A DNA stretch of 22,677 bases from JBBSOW01 sp038259365 (GTDB lineage: Bacteria; Actinomycetota; Actinomycetes; Propionibacteriales; Propionibacteriaceae): NCBI GenBank assembly GCA_038259365.1, contig JBBSOW010000048.1, forward strand, positions 1 through 22,677, given 5' to 3'. Position numbers and translations under genes: made by a program. This document shows, piece after piece, positions 1-9,401 of this stretch (the stretch's first letter is position 1; each line of letters opens with the position of its first letter). The notes below the pieces were generated by a model, which made no database searches, had not been told where the DNA came from, and saw only the letters and a list, made by a program, of their open reading frames with translations.

Positions 1-65
1 ACGCCCTCTTTGGCCTTGCCCGCGGCCTCTTGGGCCTTGTTGGAAATCTTGTCGCCTAATCCCAT
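1..65 (-). CDS. CsbD-like protein, N-terminus only (cut by window edge)
   Basis: Only the first 21 codons are present. They read MGLGDKISNKAQEAAGKAKE, which resembles the start of CsbD-family proteins: small, hydrophilic, Lys/Ala/Gly-rich stress-associated proteins, often under general stress control. The ATG is preceded by a clear AAGGAG ribosome binding site at 6-7 nt, which fixes the start. It lies 66 nt downstream of the truA stop on the same strand, so it may be read from truA or from its own promoter in the gap. The family call rests on a short N-terminal pattern (inference). The rest of the gene is outside the window. Confidence 0.6.
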   Translation of the reverse strand, partial: MGLGDKISNKAQEAAGKAKEG

Positions 66-131
66 AGGGGTGCTCCTTTTCCTCGTCACGACGGCCAATC
101 CGTCTCGACCCCACTATAGACAACCCACGAA

Positions 132-998
132 TCACACCCGGGGGGCGGCCTCCTCGCGGCGAGATCGGGATTCTCGCGCGCGCTGGGCCAACGCGTCGGC
201 GGCCGGGTAGCGCACCTCCTCCAGGGTGAGGCCGCGGGCCGGCATCACCAGGACCCGATGGTTGCGAGCCGGGGAATTCGCCACCTCGGCCAGCCAGTCC
301 AGGCCTTGACGGCCGTAGGCGACGTCCAATACGGCTCCCATCAGCGAGCGCACCATCGAGTGACAAAAAGCGTCGGCCACGACGCGCACCTCGACAATCC
401 CGCTCAGCGGACCCTCGGTGGCGCGCACAGCGTGGAGCTGCAAGAGAGTACGCGTGGTGGTGGCGCCCTCGCGGCGCTTACAGAAGGCGGCAAAACTGCG
501 CAGACCGAGCAGGCTCTCCCCGGCCCGGTTGAGTAGCTCGACGTCGATGGGCGGGCGAGATCGCGTGACGAACCCCCGCAGCAGGGGATCCAGTGGGCGG
601 TCCGCCACCCGGTAGCAGTAACGCCGCCACTGCGCGGCGAAGCGGGCGTGAAAGCCCGGCTCGGCCCGCCGCACCCCGTGCACGACGACATCGGGACGCA
701 ACACCCGCCCTAACCGCCGGGTGAGTTCAGGGCCGTCGATCTCCTCACTGACGTCGAAATGCGCTACCTGTCCGCGCGCGTGCACGCCCGCGTCGGTGCG
801 GCCGGCGCAGATCAGCGTGATGGGCGCTACCCCCAGGATGGGCGCTACCCCCAGGATGCGCGCGGTCCAGAGCTCCAACTCGCCCTGCACGGTGCGGTAG
901 CCGGGTTGAATCGCCCACCCGAAGAAGTCGGTGCCGTCGTAGCTGATATCCATGCGGTAGCGCACCGGCCGGCCCGAATCACCGCCCGGGGAACTCAT
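132..998 (-). CDS. truA: tRNA pseudouridine(38-40) synthase TruA
   Basis: TruA converts U38, U39 and U40 in the anticodon arm of tRNAs to pseudouridine in the cytoplasm. The protein has 288 residues, close to the family's usual size. The catalytic motif GRTDAGVHA is present, with the nucleophile at Asp69, and the N-terminal strand/RNA-binding segment (MDISYDGTDFFGWAIQP) is typical. The ATG overlaps the trmB stop as ATGA, so the two genes are probably translationally coupled. Oddity: an 18-bp perfect tandem duplication adds six residues (ILGVAP repeated, about residues 48-59) just before the catalytic loop. The frame is kept, so the gene is probably functional. In many actinobacteria truA sits close to rplM-rpsI; here protease and gltA genes separate them. 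Confidence 0.97.
   Translation of the reverse strand: MSSPGGDSGRPVRYRMDISYDGTDFFGWAIQPGYRTVQGELELWTARILGVAPILGVAPITLICAGRTDAGVHARGQVAHFDVSEEIDGPELTRRLGRVLRPDVVVHGVRRAEPGFHARFAAQWRRYCYRVADRPLDPLLRGFVTRSRPPIDVELLNRAGESLLGLRSFAAFCKRREGATTTRTLLQLHAVRATEGPLSGIVEVRVVADAFCHSMVRSLMGAVLDVAYGRQGLDWLAEVANSPARNHRVLVMPARGLTLEEVRYPAADALAQRARESRSRREEAAPRV
819..858. repeat. 18-bp tandem duplication inside truA (about 2.2 copies)
   Basis: The unit TGGGCGCTACCCCCAGGA occurs at 821-838 and again, identically, at 839-856. Period-18 identity extends two bases on each side (819-858). The length is a multiple of three, so it duplicates ILGVAP in TruA without a frameshift. Perfect identity suggests a recent slippage event (inference). 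Confidence 0.97.
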
Positions 999-1756
999 TC
1001 GGCCCGCCTGTAATCGAGGTCGCGGACAGCCCGACCGGCGTCGAGGCCGCGCTGCTCGAAGCGGGTGACGGGCCGATCCTCAGGGCGAGGCGCCCACCGG
1101 GGGTATTGGGCCACCCAGCTCGGGTGTGCCTGCAGAGTGTCGAGCATGGATTCGGCGTAGCCGGCCCAATCGGTGGCCAGCAGCCACGTTCCGCCGGGCC
1201 GCATCCGCTGCGCCACCAGGGTGGCGAACTCGGCGTCGACGAGCCGACGCTTGTGATGGCGGACCTTGGGCCAGGGATCGGGGAAAAACGTCCACAACTC
1301 GGCCAGGCCGCCGGGCACGACGAGCCATCGCAGGGCGTCGACGGCGTCGGCCTCCACGAGCCGCACGTTGGTGAGCCCCGCCTGCTCGATCTTGATCATG
1401 GTGCTGGCGAGGGCTGGGGTGAACACCTCGAGGGCGAGCACGTTGCATTCGGGCCGGTTCCGCGCCATGGCGACCAGCGATTCACCCGCGCCGGAACCGA
1501 TCTCGACGATGAGCGGGGCCACGCGGCCAAAGGCGTCAGCCCAGTCGGCAGGAGGGGTGCCCGGGCGGACCGAGGTGTCCAACTCGCCGCGCGGCACCTC
1601 CGTGAGCAGACTCGCCGAGAGCCGCTTCCAGGCGCGGGCCTGAGACCGGTTCATCCTGGTGCTGCGGCGAACGAAGGACACGACCTCACGGTGGCGCCCC
1701 GGCGGGCGCGGATCGCTCGTCGATCCGCCCGTCGCCCCCGGTTGCCCCTGGGTCAT
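995..1756 (-). CDS. trmB: tRNA (guanine-N7-)-methyltransferase TrmB
   Basis: TrmB uses S-adenosylmethionine to make m7G46 in the variable loop of tRNAs. Of 253 residues, the first 40 or so are a low-complexity basic extension. A Rossmann SAM-binding motif I follows (LIVEIGSGAGES), then the diagnostic TrmB signature WTFFPDPWPKVRHHKRRL. The C-terminus carries the expected T-R-F-E-x-R-G motif (VTRFEQRGLDAG). The ATG overlaps the stop of the upstream small membrane-protein gene as ATGA, and the trmB stop overlaps the truA ATG the same way, so three genes form one tightly coupled operon. Two consecutive genes act on tRNA modification. Confidence 0.96.
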   Translation of the reverse strand: MTQGQPGATGGSTSDPRPPGRHREVVSFVRRSTRMNRSQARAWKRLSASLLTEVPRGELDTSVRPGTPPADWADAFGRVAPLIVEIGSGAGESLVAMARNRPECNVLALEVFTPALASTMIKIEQAGLTNVRLVEADAVDALRWLVVPGGLAELWTFFPDPWPKVRHHKRRLVDAEFATLVAQRMRPGGTWLLATDWAGYAESMLDTLQAHPSWVAQYPRWAPRPEDRPVTRFEQRGLDAGRAVRDLDYRRAE

Positions 1757-2100
1757 CTACCCCGTCCGCCGGTTCCGGGCTGGGGCTTGTTGCGCTTTTG
1801 CTGGCCGTGTTGCTTGGAGACCGACTGCTTCTTTCCTGGTGTCGGATCGGCGCCCGCGGCGGGCTTGGTCTGCCGGTCGCGGGGGTTGTGGGCGATGGCC
1901 GCCGCTCGCTTCTTACGCCTCTCGTAGACCCACAGCAGGGGTCCCAGGACGACGAAGCAGGCGGCGAAGATAGCCGCGCCCGCCCACCAGTCCTGGGTCC
2001 GGTCGGCGACGATCGCGCCGGGCACCGCGCAGATCGCGGCGAGGATCCAGAGCCGGCCTTCCTTGGCCAAACCGGTGCGAATCTTGGGATCGAGGGCCAC
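1753..2100 (-). CDS. Small membrane protein with basic C-terminal tail, unknown function
   Basis: I do not recognise a family. The 115-residue product has two predicted membrane helices (about residues 17-33 and 39-58, the second ending in LLWVYERRKKR), then a long hydrophilic, Lys/Arg/Pro/Gly-rich tail likely to face the cytoplasm. The start is a GTG with only a weak Shine-Dalgarno sequence, so the exact start is less certain. Its TGA overlaps the trmB ATG (ATGA), making it the first gene of a trmB-truA operon. That position is the only hint of a link to translation or tRNA, and it does not give a function. Confidence 0.8.
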   Translation of the reverse strand: MALDPKIRTGLAKEGRLWILAAICAVPGAIVADRTQDWWAGAAIFAACFVVLGPLLWVYERRKKRAAAIAHNPRDRQTKPAAGADPTPGKKQSVSKQHGQQKRNKPQPGTGGRGR

Positions 2101-2160
2101 GACACGGAACTTACTTGGGGTGGGTTGGATTGGCCAACTCGATGCCCGGCCTCGGCAGGC

Positions 2161-2197
2161 AACCGGCCCCGTCGAGCAATGCTCGACGGGGCCGGTT
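2161..2197 (-). terminator. Strong hairpin downstream of the M6 protease gene
   Basis: A perfect 17-bp inverted repeat (2161-2177 with 2181-2197) encloses a 3-nt loop. It lies 18 nt past the protease stop and before the next minus-strand gene. No real T-run follows on the minus strand, so it resembles the GC-rich, T-poor terminators common in actinobacteria. It should separate the protease transcript from the trmB-truA operon. Confidence 0.8.
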
Positions 2198-2214
2198 GGG
2201 TGACGCTGTTGAAC

Positions 2215-5085
2215 CTACGGAGTGGCGTTTGCCGGAGTGATCCGGATCTTGCCAACCTGGTTCTTCTTCTGCGACTTCAGCACCTCGACCTTGACCCCGT
2301 AGGGCTGCGTCGGGTTGCCGTTGCCCAGCGGGTACCCCAGGCCGAGGTCCGTGCCGTACAACTCCGGCAGGGCCCGACCGCGCGAATCCACTACCCGCAC
2401 CGAGTACGGCGCGGCGTCGCGGTTGGGTAGCACCGTCGAGGCGTCCACGTCCCGGAAGAAGAACTTGGTCTGTCCGTCGATTTCACGCGCCTCGATGCCG
2501 GGATACCAGCCCTTGGCGTCGGTGAAGTAGGACACCGCTCGCTGGCGGCCGACCCTGGTGCAGTACTCGTTGCCCCAATCCTCGTCGGGCAACTGCGCCA
2601 GGCACTCCTTGAAGCTGTACGTGCCGTGCCCAAAGGCCGCGTTGCTGGACTGGACCCGGGACGGCATGTTCTTCAACGTGCTGGTGTCCTTCGTGGCCGC
2701 CTGCCCGGTCCGGCGGACCGGATCGAAGTGCGAATCCACGATGAGCAGCCCGCCCTTGGACCCCACGCTCGGCAGGTCGTAGGTGGTGGTCGCCACGGAG
2801 TTGGCCTCCCCGTAGGTGGTGTCGCGGTACCACAGGAGCATGCCTGGGGCGTTGTACTTGATCCGCTCCACCTTCCACGGGCCGTAGCCGGAGTAGGTGG
2901 TGTCGTAGGCGTACTTCAGGCCCTTGTCGAAGCCGTCGAAGTTGCGCCATTCGGCCAGGTAGTACTGGGCCTTGATCTGGGTGCCCGAGTCGATCACCCA
3001 GCCGCTGCCGAGGGTTTCCCCGTCGACGAAGGTGCCGCGCTTGGTGGTCCAGCCGTTGGCGCCGTTCTCGACGTCGTCGGTGAAGACGGCTTTGCCGTTC
3101 ACGTTGATCGAGAAATCATCGGCGAACCAACCACGCTCTTGGAACGCCGCGTCGGAGGTGGCACGCAGACGCAGCTGCACGCTCTGACCGGCCCACGGGG
3201 TCAGGTCGACGTAATCGTGGCGCCACCCGTTGCTGCTGCCGGTGAGGCCGTGCTTCAGCCCGCCGAAGGTCGCCAGGTTCCCGTTCGGATCGGGGTAGTC
3301 GTCCTTGGTGGACACCTCGGTGCCGTCCTCGGAGTAGACCTTGAGCTGGACCCAGGTCTGGCCGCCGTCGGGGGAGGCCTCGACGAAGCCGAAGTCCCAA
3401 TCCTTTTCGATGATGTAGTTGTTCCACATCCAGCCCTTGAGGTCGCTGCCGTTGGGTAGGTCGATGCTGCGGGTCAGGGTGTTGTCCTGCCAGCTGCCGT
3501 CGTTGCCGCTCCACCACATGGCATCGCCGGAGTGCGGCTCGGCCAGCTTGACGACCTTGTTGGGCAGATCGATCTTCACCCCGTCGAGGGTGCCACGCGG
3601 GGTGCGCGAGGTCTGACCGACCCGGTGGTTCTTGGTCTTGCCGCCCGGGGCAACGGTGCCCAGATTGGCCCAACCCAGCACCCACTTGTCCCAGATTCCC
3701 ATGTGGGTGGGCATCGACTGGAAGACGGGTCCGGTGTGGGAGCCGGAGCTCATCAGGTCCCAGAAGTCCACGTCGGATTCGCCCTGGCCGCTGACGTCGT
3801 AGAGATCGGGCAGACCGAGGTCGTGGCCGTACTCGTGAGCGAAGACGCCCACGCCGGAATCCTCCGGCTGCACGATGTAGTTGCTCAGCTTGAGCCCGGT
3901 GTCACCGATCATGGCGCCGCCGGCCACGGCGCTGGAGTGCGCCCAGATGGCGTAGGTGCCTTCGGCGCCGCCGCCGCCGGACTTGTCCTTGCCCGCGTGG
4001 ACGATCACCACGTGGTCGATGACGCCGTCGGGCTCGTAGAGGTTGCCGTCGCCGTCGATGTCGCCCTGATCCTCGAGGTCGTAATCGGCCCACGGGAAAT
4101 CGGGGTCGGTCTGCGCGAGCTTGTTCACCGAGTCTTTGGCCATCTGGGCGGGACCGCCGCTGCCGGGGTAGCCGTCCATGTCCTGCATGGCGCCGGCCTC
4201 CCACTCGCCTTCGTCGTTCTTGGTGCACGTGTCGGCGGCGTAGTAGGCCTCGGAGTTGTCCAGCTTGATCCACGGGGTGGCCTCGCCGCGCACGGTGTAG
4301 GCGCTCTTGGACATCTCCTCGTACATGTTGCGCATGGTGTATCCGGAGATATCGATGCCCTTTTTGCCGTCGGGGCCCTTGAGATCCTTGCGGACCCGCT
4401 TGGTGAGACCCTTCTCGGTGAACAGCATGTCGTTGTAGTGCTTGGAGCTGAAGTCCGGCACCCAGAACGAGTTGTTGTCCACGGCGTTCAGTTGCTTCTT
4501 GTACTTCGCCGGGTTCGGGATGTTGTTGTGCGTCGGCCCGGCCGGGACGTTCTCGGCGGGTACACAGGTCCGGTCGCTCGTGCTCTTGGGGACATAAACC
4601 CCGGACCAGTCGTAGCTGACGTCTTCGTCGTACTCCACCAAGATGGTGAGGAGCTTGGCGGTTTGGGTCTTCGGCGCCTTCTTGAACTGGCTCGGGCTGC
4701 GCTTTTCCTTGATGGCGCGCTGCTCGGTCTTGGCCAGGGCGCGTGCGGTGCGCGGATAGCCGCCGGCGAACTTCTGATCGACGGCGTCGGCCTGATCGAG
4801 CTGGGCCTTGAGCTTCTTACGGTTGGCGTCCTCGTTGCCGGTCAAAGCAACGTTCTTGGTGACCGACTCCTCGACGTTGGGGGCGGCGTAGTTGATGTAG
4901 GCGTCGGCCGCGCTGAGCGGATTGCCCTGGGGGGCCGGTTCGGCGGCCGCCTGTGGGACGGCACCGTTGAGACTGCCGGTGGCGATCAAGGCCAGGGCGG
5001 GTGCCCCGACGAGGAAGCCGAGGCTGAGCCGTCGCAGGGTGGTTGGCGGTCTGATCTGCTTTGCCTGTCCTGAGTTGTTGGACAA
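2215..5085 (-). CDS. Secreted M6-family (immune inhibitor A type) zinc metalloprotease
   Basis: This 956-residue protein is a predicted exported endopeptidase of MEROPS family M6 (InhA type). A Sec-type signal peptide is visible: basic n-region (TTLRRLS), hydrophobic core about residues 20-37, and an AAA-type cleavage site near residue 48. A propeptide-like region follows. The zinc site is HEYGHDLGLPD with His417, Glu418 and His421, preceded by a Ca-binding-like DIDGDGNLYEPDG loop (about 342-354) typical of InhA relatives. The C-terminal half (about residues 520-900) is Trp/Gly-rich and matches the beta-sandwich and accessory region of the family. The start must be TTG: an in-frame TGA lies two codons upstream, and AGAAGGG sits at suitable spacing. 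It is monocistronic, with a hairpin downstream. Substrate unknown; a role in protein degradation or host interaction is inference. Confidence 0.93.
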   Translation of the reverse strand: MSNNSGQAKQIRPPTTLRRLSLGFLVGAPALALIATGSLNGAVPQAAAEPAPQGNPLSAADAYINYAAPNVEESVTKNVALTGNEDANRKKLKAQLDQADAVDQKFAGGYPRTARALAKTEQRAIKEKRSPSQFKKAPKTQTAKLLTILVEYDEDVSYDWSGVYVPKSTSDRTCVPAENVPAGPTHNNIPNPAKYKKQLNAVDNNSFWVPDFSSKHYNDMLFTEKGLTKRVRKDLKGPDGKKGIDISGYTMRNMYEEMSKSAYTVRGEATPWIKLDNSEAYYAADTCTKNDEGEWEAGAMQDMDGYPGSGGPAQMAKDSVNKLAQTDPDFPWADYDLEDQGDIDGDGNLYEPDGVIDHVVIVHAGKDKSGGGGAEGTYAIWAHSSAVAGGAMIGDTGLKLSNYIVQPEDSGVGVFAHEYGHDLGLPDLYDVSGQGESDVDFWDLMSSGSHTGPVFQSMPTHMGIWDKWVLGWANLGTVAPGGKTKNHRVGQTSRTPRGTLDGVKIDLPNKVVKLAEPHSGDAMWWSGNDGSWQDNTLTRSIDLPNGSDLKGWMWNNYIIEKDWDFGFVEASPDGGQTWVQLKVYSEDGTEVSTKDDYPDPNGNLATFGGLKHGLTGSSNGWRHDYVDLTPWAGQSVQLRLRATSDAAFQERGWFADDFSINVNGKAVFTDDVENGANGWTTKRGTFVDGETLGSGWVIDSGTQIKAQYYLAEWRNFDGFDKGLKYAYDTTYSGYGPWKVERIKYNAPGMLLWYRDTTYGEANSVATTTYDLPSVGSKGGLLIVDSHFDPVRRTGQAATKDTSTLKNMPSRVQSSNAAFGHGTYSFKECLAQLPDEDWGNEYCTRVGRQRAVSYFTDAKGWYPGIEAREIDGQTKFFFRDVDASTVLPNRDAAPYSVRVVDSRGRALPELYGTDLGLGYPLGNGNPTQPYGVKVEVLKSQKKNQVGKIRITPANATP

Positions 5086-5306
5086 TGGTCAATCCCTTCT
5101 CCGTGCGGGGGATGCTCGCACCTAGCGATGATTGGCCAGACGTCACTTTTCAGGGGGCAGGCTGACCAGGGGATGCCAGCATCAAACCCGGATTCGGGGG
5201 GCTTTGGGAATAGTCTTGGCAAGCCGTTATGAGATTGTGACTCAGGGCGCGCTCAGGAAGCGGCAGGGACGAGGTGGCGGTCCTTCGGGCCGGGCCGGAA
5301 AACCGC

Positions 5307-5343
5307 AAGAACCCGAACCGCAACCGGGGCGATTCGGGTTCTT
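5307..5343 (-). terminator. Intrinsic terminator of gltA
   Basis: An 11-bp perfect inverted repeat (AAGAACCCGAA at 5307-5317, TTCGGGTTCTT at 5333-5343) has a 15-nt loop. It lies 23 nt after the gltA stop. On the minus strand the stem ends in CTT and is followed by GCGGTTTTCC, a modest T-rich stretch. The rest of 5086-5306 holds the protease 5' region; I see no convincing promoter there. Confidence 0.8.
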
Positions 5344-5365
5344 CGCCGTCCGGGAAGCCCGGGTC

Positions 5366-6640
5366 TCAGCGCGCCGAGATCTCCGGCACGTCGACGGCGC
5401 GAGCTCCGGTGTAGATCTGCTTGGGGCGGGCGATCTTGTTGTCGGGATCGACGATGAGCTCCTGCCACTGGGCGAGCCAGCCCGGGGTGCGGCCCACGGC
5501 GAAGAGCACGGTGAACATCGAGGGCGGGAAGTCGAAGGCCTCATAGATGAGACCGGAATAGAAGTCGACGTTGGGGTAGAGCTTGCGGGAGACGAAGTAA
5601 TCGTCCTCCAGGGCGATCTTCTCCAGCTCCTTGGCGATCTTGAGCTTCGGGTTGACCCCGGTCACCTCGAAGACGTCCTCGGTGGCCTGCTTGATGATCT
5701 TGGCGCGAGGGTCGTAGTTCTTGTACACCCGGTGGCCGAAGCCCATCAGCTTCTCTTTGCCCTGTTTGACCCCGTCGATGAACGACGACACGTTCTCGAT
5801 GTCGCCGATGCGGTCGATCATCTCCAGCACGGCCTGGTTGGCGCCACCGTGGCGCGGCCCGAACAGGGCACCGATGCCGGCGCTGACAGAGGTGTAGGGG
5901 TCGTTGTCGGCCGAACCGACCGAACGTACCGCGTTGGCCGAACAGTTCTGTTCGTGATCGGCGTGCAGGGTCAACAAGATGTCGAGTGCCCGCACCAGGC
6001 GCTCGTCGGGACGGTAATCCCCGGACTCGGTCTGGAAAAGCATGGTGAGGAAGTTCTCGACGTAACCCAGGTTTTCGTCGGGCTCCACGTAGGGCAGGCC
6101 TTTGGCGTGGCGGTAGGCGAAGGCCGCCAGGGTCGGCATCTTGGCGATCAGGCGCTTGATGCTCAGCGCCCGCACATCCTCGTCTTGGATGTCGCGCGAA
6201 TCGGGATAGAACGTGAACAAGGCCGAGACGCAGGCGTTGAGGACGCTCATCGGATGGGCGTCGACGTCGAAGCCGTCGATGATCTTCTTGATCCGCTCGT
6301 TCACCGCCCGGTGGCCGTTGACGTCCGAGGTCCAAGCATCCAGCTGGTCTTGGGTGGGCAGCTCGCCGTTGATCAGCAGATAGGTGACCTCGAGGAAGCT
6401 ACACTGCTCGGCCAGTTGGTCGATGGGGTAGCCCCGGTATTCCAAGATGCCCACGTCGCCGTCGATGAAGGTGACCGAACTGCGGCACGAGGCCGTGTTC
6501 ACAAAGCCGGGATCGTAGGTGGCCAGCGGAGAATCGTCGATGACGATCTGCTTGAGGTCTGCCGCTTTGATGGTGCCGTCGGTGATGTCCAGGTCGTACT
6601 CATTGCCCGCGTCGTCGCGCACGTGTAGTGAAGCTGTCAT
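5366..6640 (-). CDS. gltA: Citrate synthase (type II, hexameric class)
   Basis: Citrate synthase condenses oxaloacetate with acetyl-CoA, the entry step of the TCA cycle. I chose the ATG at 6638-6640 (424 residues, MTASLHVRDD), because upstream in-frame codons give a proline/arginine-rich stretch unlike the family, and actinobacterial type II enzymes start near here. Catalytic residues are all present: His264 in GPRHGGANQ, His303 in GFGHRVYKNYDPR and Asp359 in NVDFYSGL. His229 lies in LHADHEQN, a site tied to NADH control in type II enzymes of Gram-negative bacteria; whether NADH regulates this one is unknown. It is monocistronic, with a hairpin downstream, and divergent from rplM. Confidence 0.96.
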   Translation of the reverse strand: MTASLHVRDDAGNEYDLDITDGTIKAADLKQIVIDDSPLATYDPGFVNTASCRSSVTFIDGDVGILEYRGYPIDQLAEQCSFLEVTYLLINGELPTQDQLDAWTSDVNGHRAVNERIKKIIDGFDVDAHPMSVLNACVSALFTFYPDSRDIQDEDVRALSIKRLIAKMPTLAAFAYRHAKGLPYVEPDENLGYVENFLTMLFQTESGDYRPDERLVRALDILLTLHADHEQNCSANAVRSVGSADNDPYTSVSAGIGALFGPRHGGANQAVLEMIDRIGDIENVSSFIDGVKQGKEKLMGFGHRVYKNYDPRAKIIKQATEDVFEVTGVNPKLKIAKELEKIALEDDYFVSRKLYPNVDFYSGLIYEAFDFPPSMFTVLFAVGRTPGWLAQWQELIVDPDNKIARPKQIYTGARAVDVPEISAR

Positions 6641-6986
6641 GGCCCAAACACTAGGGGATTGGCAACGCTCGTGTCGCGGGGGAGTGTTCGAGGAGCGCTT
6701 GAGGGGGGATTCGACGGGCGCCCTGTCCGACCCCGAGGACGCTCGGGGCTCGATCGCTTCGGGGCCGGCGTCGTTGTCCACCGCAGGGAACGCCGAAAGT
6801 CTGGGAGGCACCGAACGCGGCCGTTTTGACCCCTCTCGAGGCGAGAGGTAATCTTAGGCGCTGTTGCGTTGTGATTGCCGACGCCTGGACTCGCGCTGAG
6901 TAACCTCCGCGGTGGCTGGCGCTTTAGAGGTGGTCTCGGCAAGGCAACGTACCTTGTCCAAAACTCACAGAAGTTGGTCCACGACC
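6641..6986. promoter_or_regulatory. Divergent gltA / rplM intergenic region
   Basis: These 346 bases hold no credible gene. The rplM side carries a good promoter (see separate entry) and then a leader of about 125 nt before the rplM GTG. That is long enough for autogenous control of ribosomal-protein synthesis, but I cannot define a specific fold. On the gltA side I see no convincing -10/-35 pair and no strong Shine-Dalgarno sequence before the ATG. Confidence 0.5.
6826..6854 (+). promoter_or_regulatory. Predicted sigma-70-type promoter for rplM-rpsI-glmM
   Basis: A -35 box TTGACC (6826-6831) and a -10 box TAATCT (6849-6854) are separated by exactly 17 nt. Both are close to consensus and clearly AT-rich against the GC-rich background. 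The whole spacer is a perfect dyad: CCTCTCG, AGG, CGAGAGG (6832-6838 and 6842-6848). This could be an operator or chance. Confidence 0.65.
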
Positions 6987-7430
6987 GTGTCTACCTATAG
7001 CCCGAAGCCTGGCGAGATCACCAGGCACTGGCATGTGATCGACGCTCAAGACATCGTCTTGGGGCGCCTGGCCGTCACCGCTGCAACCCTCTTGCGCGGC
7101 AAGCACAAGGCGACCTTTGCTCCGCACGTCGACGGGGGCGACTTCGTCGTCATCGTGAACGCCTCCAAGATCCACCTCTCCGGCAGCAAGCCGACCAAGA
7201 AGATGGCCTACCGCCACTCGGGTCGCCCGGGCGGGTTGAAGCAGGTTCCCTACGGTGAGCTGTTGGCCAGGGACGCCCGCAAGGCCGTCGAGCTCGCGGT
7301 GTGGGGCATGTTGCCCAAGAACAAGTTGAGCCACCAACTCATCAAGAAGCTCAAGGTCTACTCGGGCCCCGAGCACCCGCACTCTGCGCAGAATCCGCAG
7401 CAGTACGAGATCACCCAGATCGCCCAATGA
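6987..7430 (+). CDS. rplM: 50S ribosomal protein L13
   Basis: L13 is an early-assembling large-subunit protein. From the GTG at 6987 the product has 147 residues, the usual L13 length, and starts STYSPKPGEITRHWHVIDA, matching the family's N-terminus. An in-frame reading to 6912 would add 25 residues that do not resemble L13. Conserved L13 stretches are visible: VLGRLA, GKHKATFAPHVDGGDFVV, YRHSGRPGG, GMLPKN and YSGPEHPHSAQNP. It is the first gene of rplM-rpsI-glmM, transcribed from the predicted promoter at 6826-6854 with a leader of about 125 nt. Confidence 0.97.
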   Translation: MSTYSPKPGEITRHWHVIDAQDIVLGRLAVTAATLLRGKHKATFAPHVDGGDFVVIVNASKIHLSGSKPTKKMAYRHSGRPGGLKQVPYGELLARDARKAVELAVWGMLPKNKLSHQLIKKLKVYSGPEHPHSAQNPQQYEITQIAQ

Positions 7431-7464
7431 GCGTCCCAAAAGCATGAGCGTCGAGGAAACCACA

Positions 7465-7980
7465 GTGACTGATATCCAAGAAGAGATCGAGCCCACCACC
7501 TTCACCGAAGACGATCGCGAGATCTCCTACAGGTCCGAGAGTGGCGCCACCCAGGGCAGCCAGGCCTCCTCCACGAGCCGTCCCGCGATGGTGGCTCCGA
7601 TGGGGGCCACCGGCCGGCGCAAGGAGGCAGTCGCGCGCGTCCGGATCATGCCGGGCAGCGGGGAGTGGAAGATCAACGGCCGCACGCTGAGCGACTACTT
7701 CCCGAACAAGGTGCACCAACAGATCGTTTCCGAGCCCTTCGGAACCGCCGCCGTGGAGGGCTCCTACGACGTCATTGCCCGCATTCACGGCGGCGGCGTC
7801 ACCGGTCAGGCCGGCGCGCTACGTCTTGGCGTGGCCCGGGCGCTGAACGCGGTGGACGAAGAGGCGAGCCGTCCTTCGCTGAAGAAGGCCGGCATGCTCA
7901 CCCGCGACGCACGGATCAAGGAACGCAAGAAGGCCGGTTTGAAGAAGGCCCGTAAGGCTCCGCAGTACAGCAAGCGCTGA
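7465..7980 (+). CDS. rpsI: 30S ribosomal protein S9
   Basis: S9 sits in the small-subunit head, and its C-terminal tail reaches the P-site tRNA. The core begins at GRRKEAVARVRIMPG and ends in the invariant SKR tail. An acidic, Ser/Thr-rich N-terminal extension of about 50 residues precedes the core, as in other actinobacterial S9 proteins. I prefer the GTG at 7465 (171 residues) because GAGG lies 8 nt upstream. The in-frame ATG at 7444 (178 residues) has no visible Shine-Dalgarno sequence. The gene follows rplM by 34 nt (13 nt for the alternative start) and precedes glmM by 4 nt. Confidence 0.95.
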   Translation: MTDIQEEIEPTTFTEDDREISYRSESGATQGSQASSTSRPAMVAPMGATGRRKEAVARVRIMPGSGEWKINGRTLSDYFPNKVHQQIVSEPFGTAAVEGSYDVIARIHGGGVTGQAGALRLGVARALNAVDEEASRPSLKKAGMLTRDARIKERKKAGLKKARKAPQYSKR

Positions 7981-7984
7981 TTTA

Positions 7985-9379
<1,395 letters not shown>

Positions 9380-9401
9380 GGCTGGGCTCAGGAACGCCGA
9401 G

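Noticed and set aside
3532..5073. Long plus-strand open frame (513 codons) opposite the M6 protease gene
   Set aside because: Its product is a Val/Gly/Leu/Ala-rich low-complexity sequence with no motifs, and it mirrors the codon bias of the protease gene. High-GC antisense shadow.
5132..6628. Plus-strand open frame (498 codons) opposite gltA
   Set aside because: Low-complexity product without motifs; the opposite strand encodes a full citrate synthase with all catalytic residues.
6641..6811. 57-codon N-terminal extension of gltA
   Set aside because: Pro/Arg/Ser-rich and unlike any citrate synthase N-terminus; the ATG at 6640 gives the expected protein.
9380..9401. Terminator between convergent glmM and coaA
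   Set aside because: Only 22 nt; no stable inverted repeat or T-run visible.
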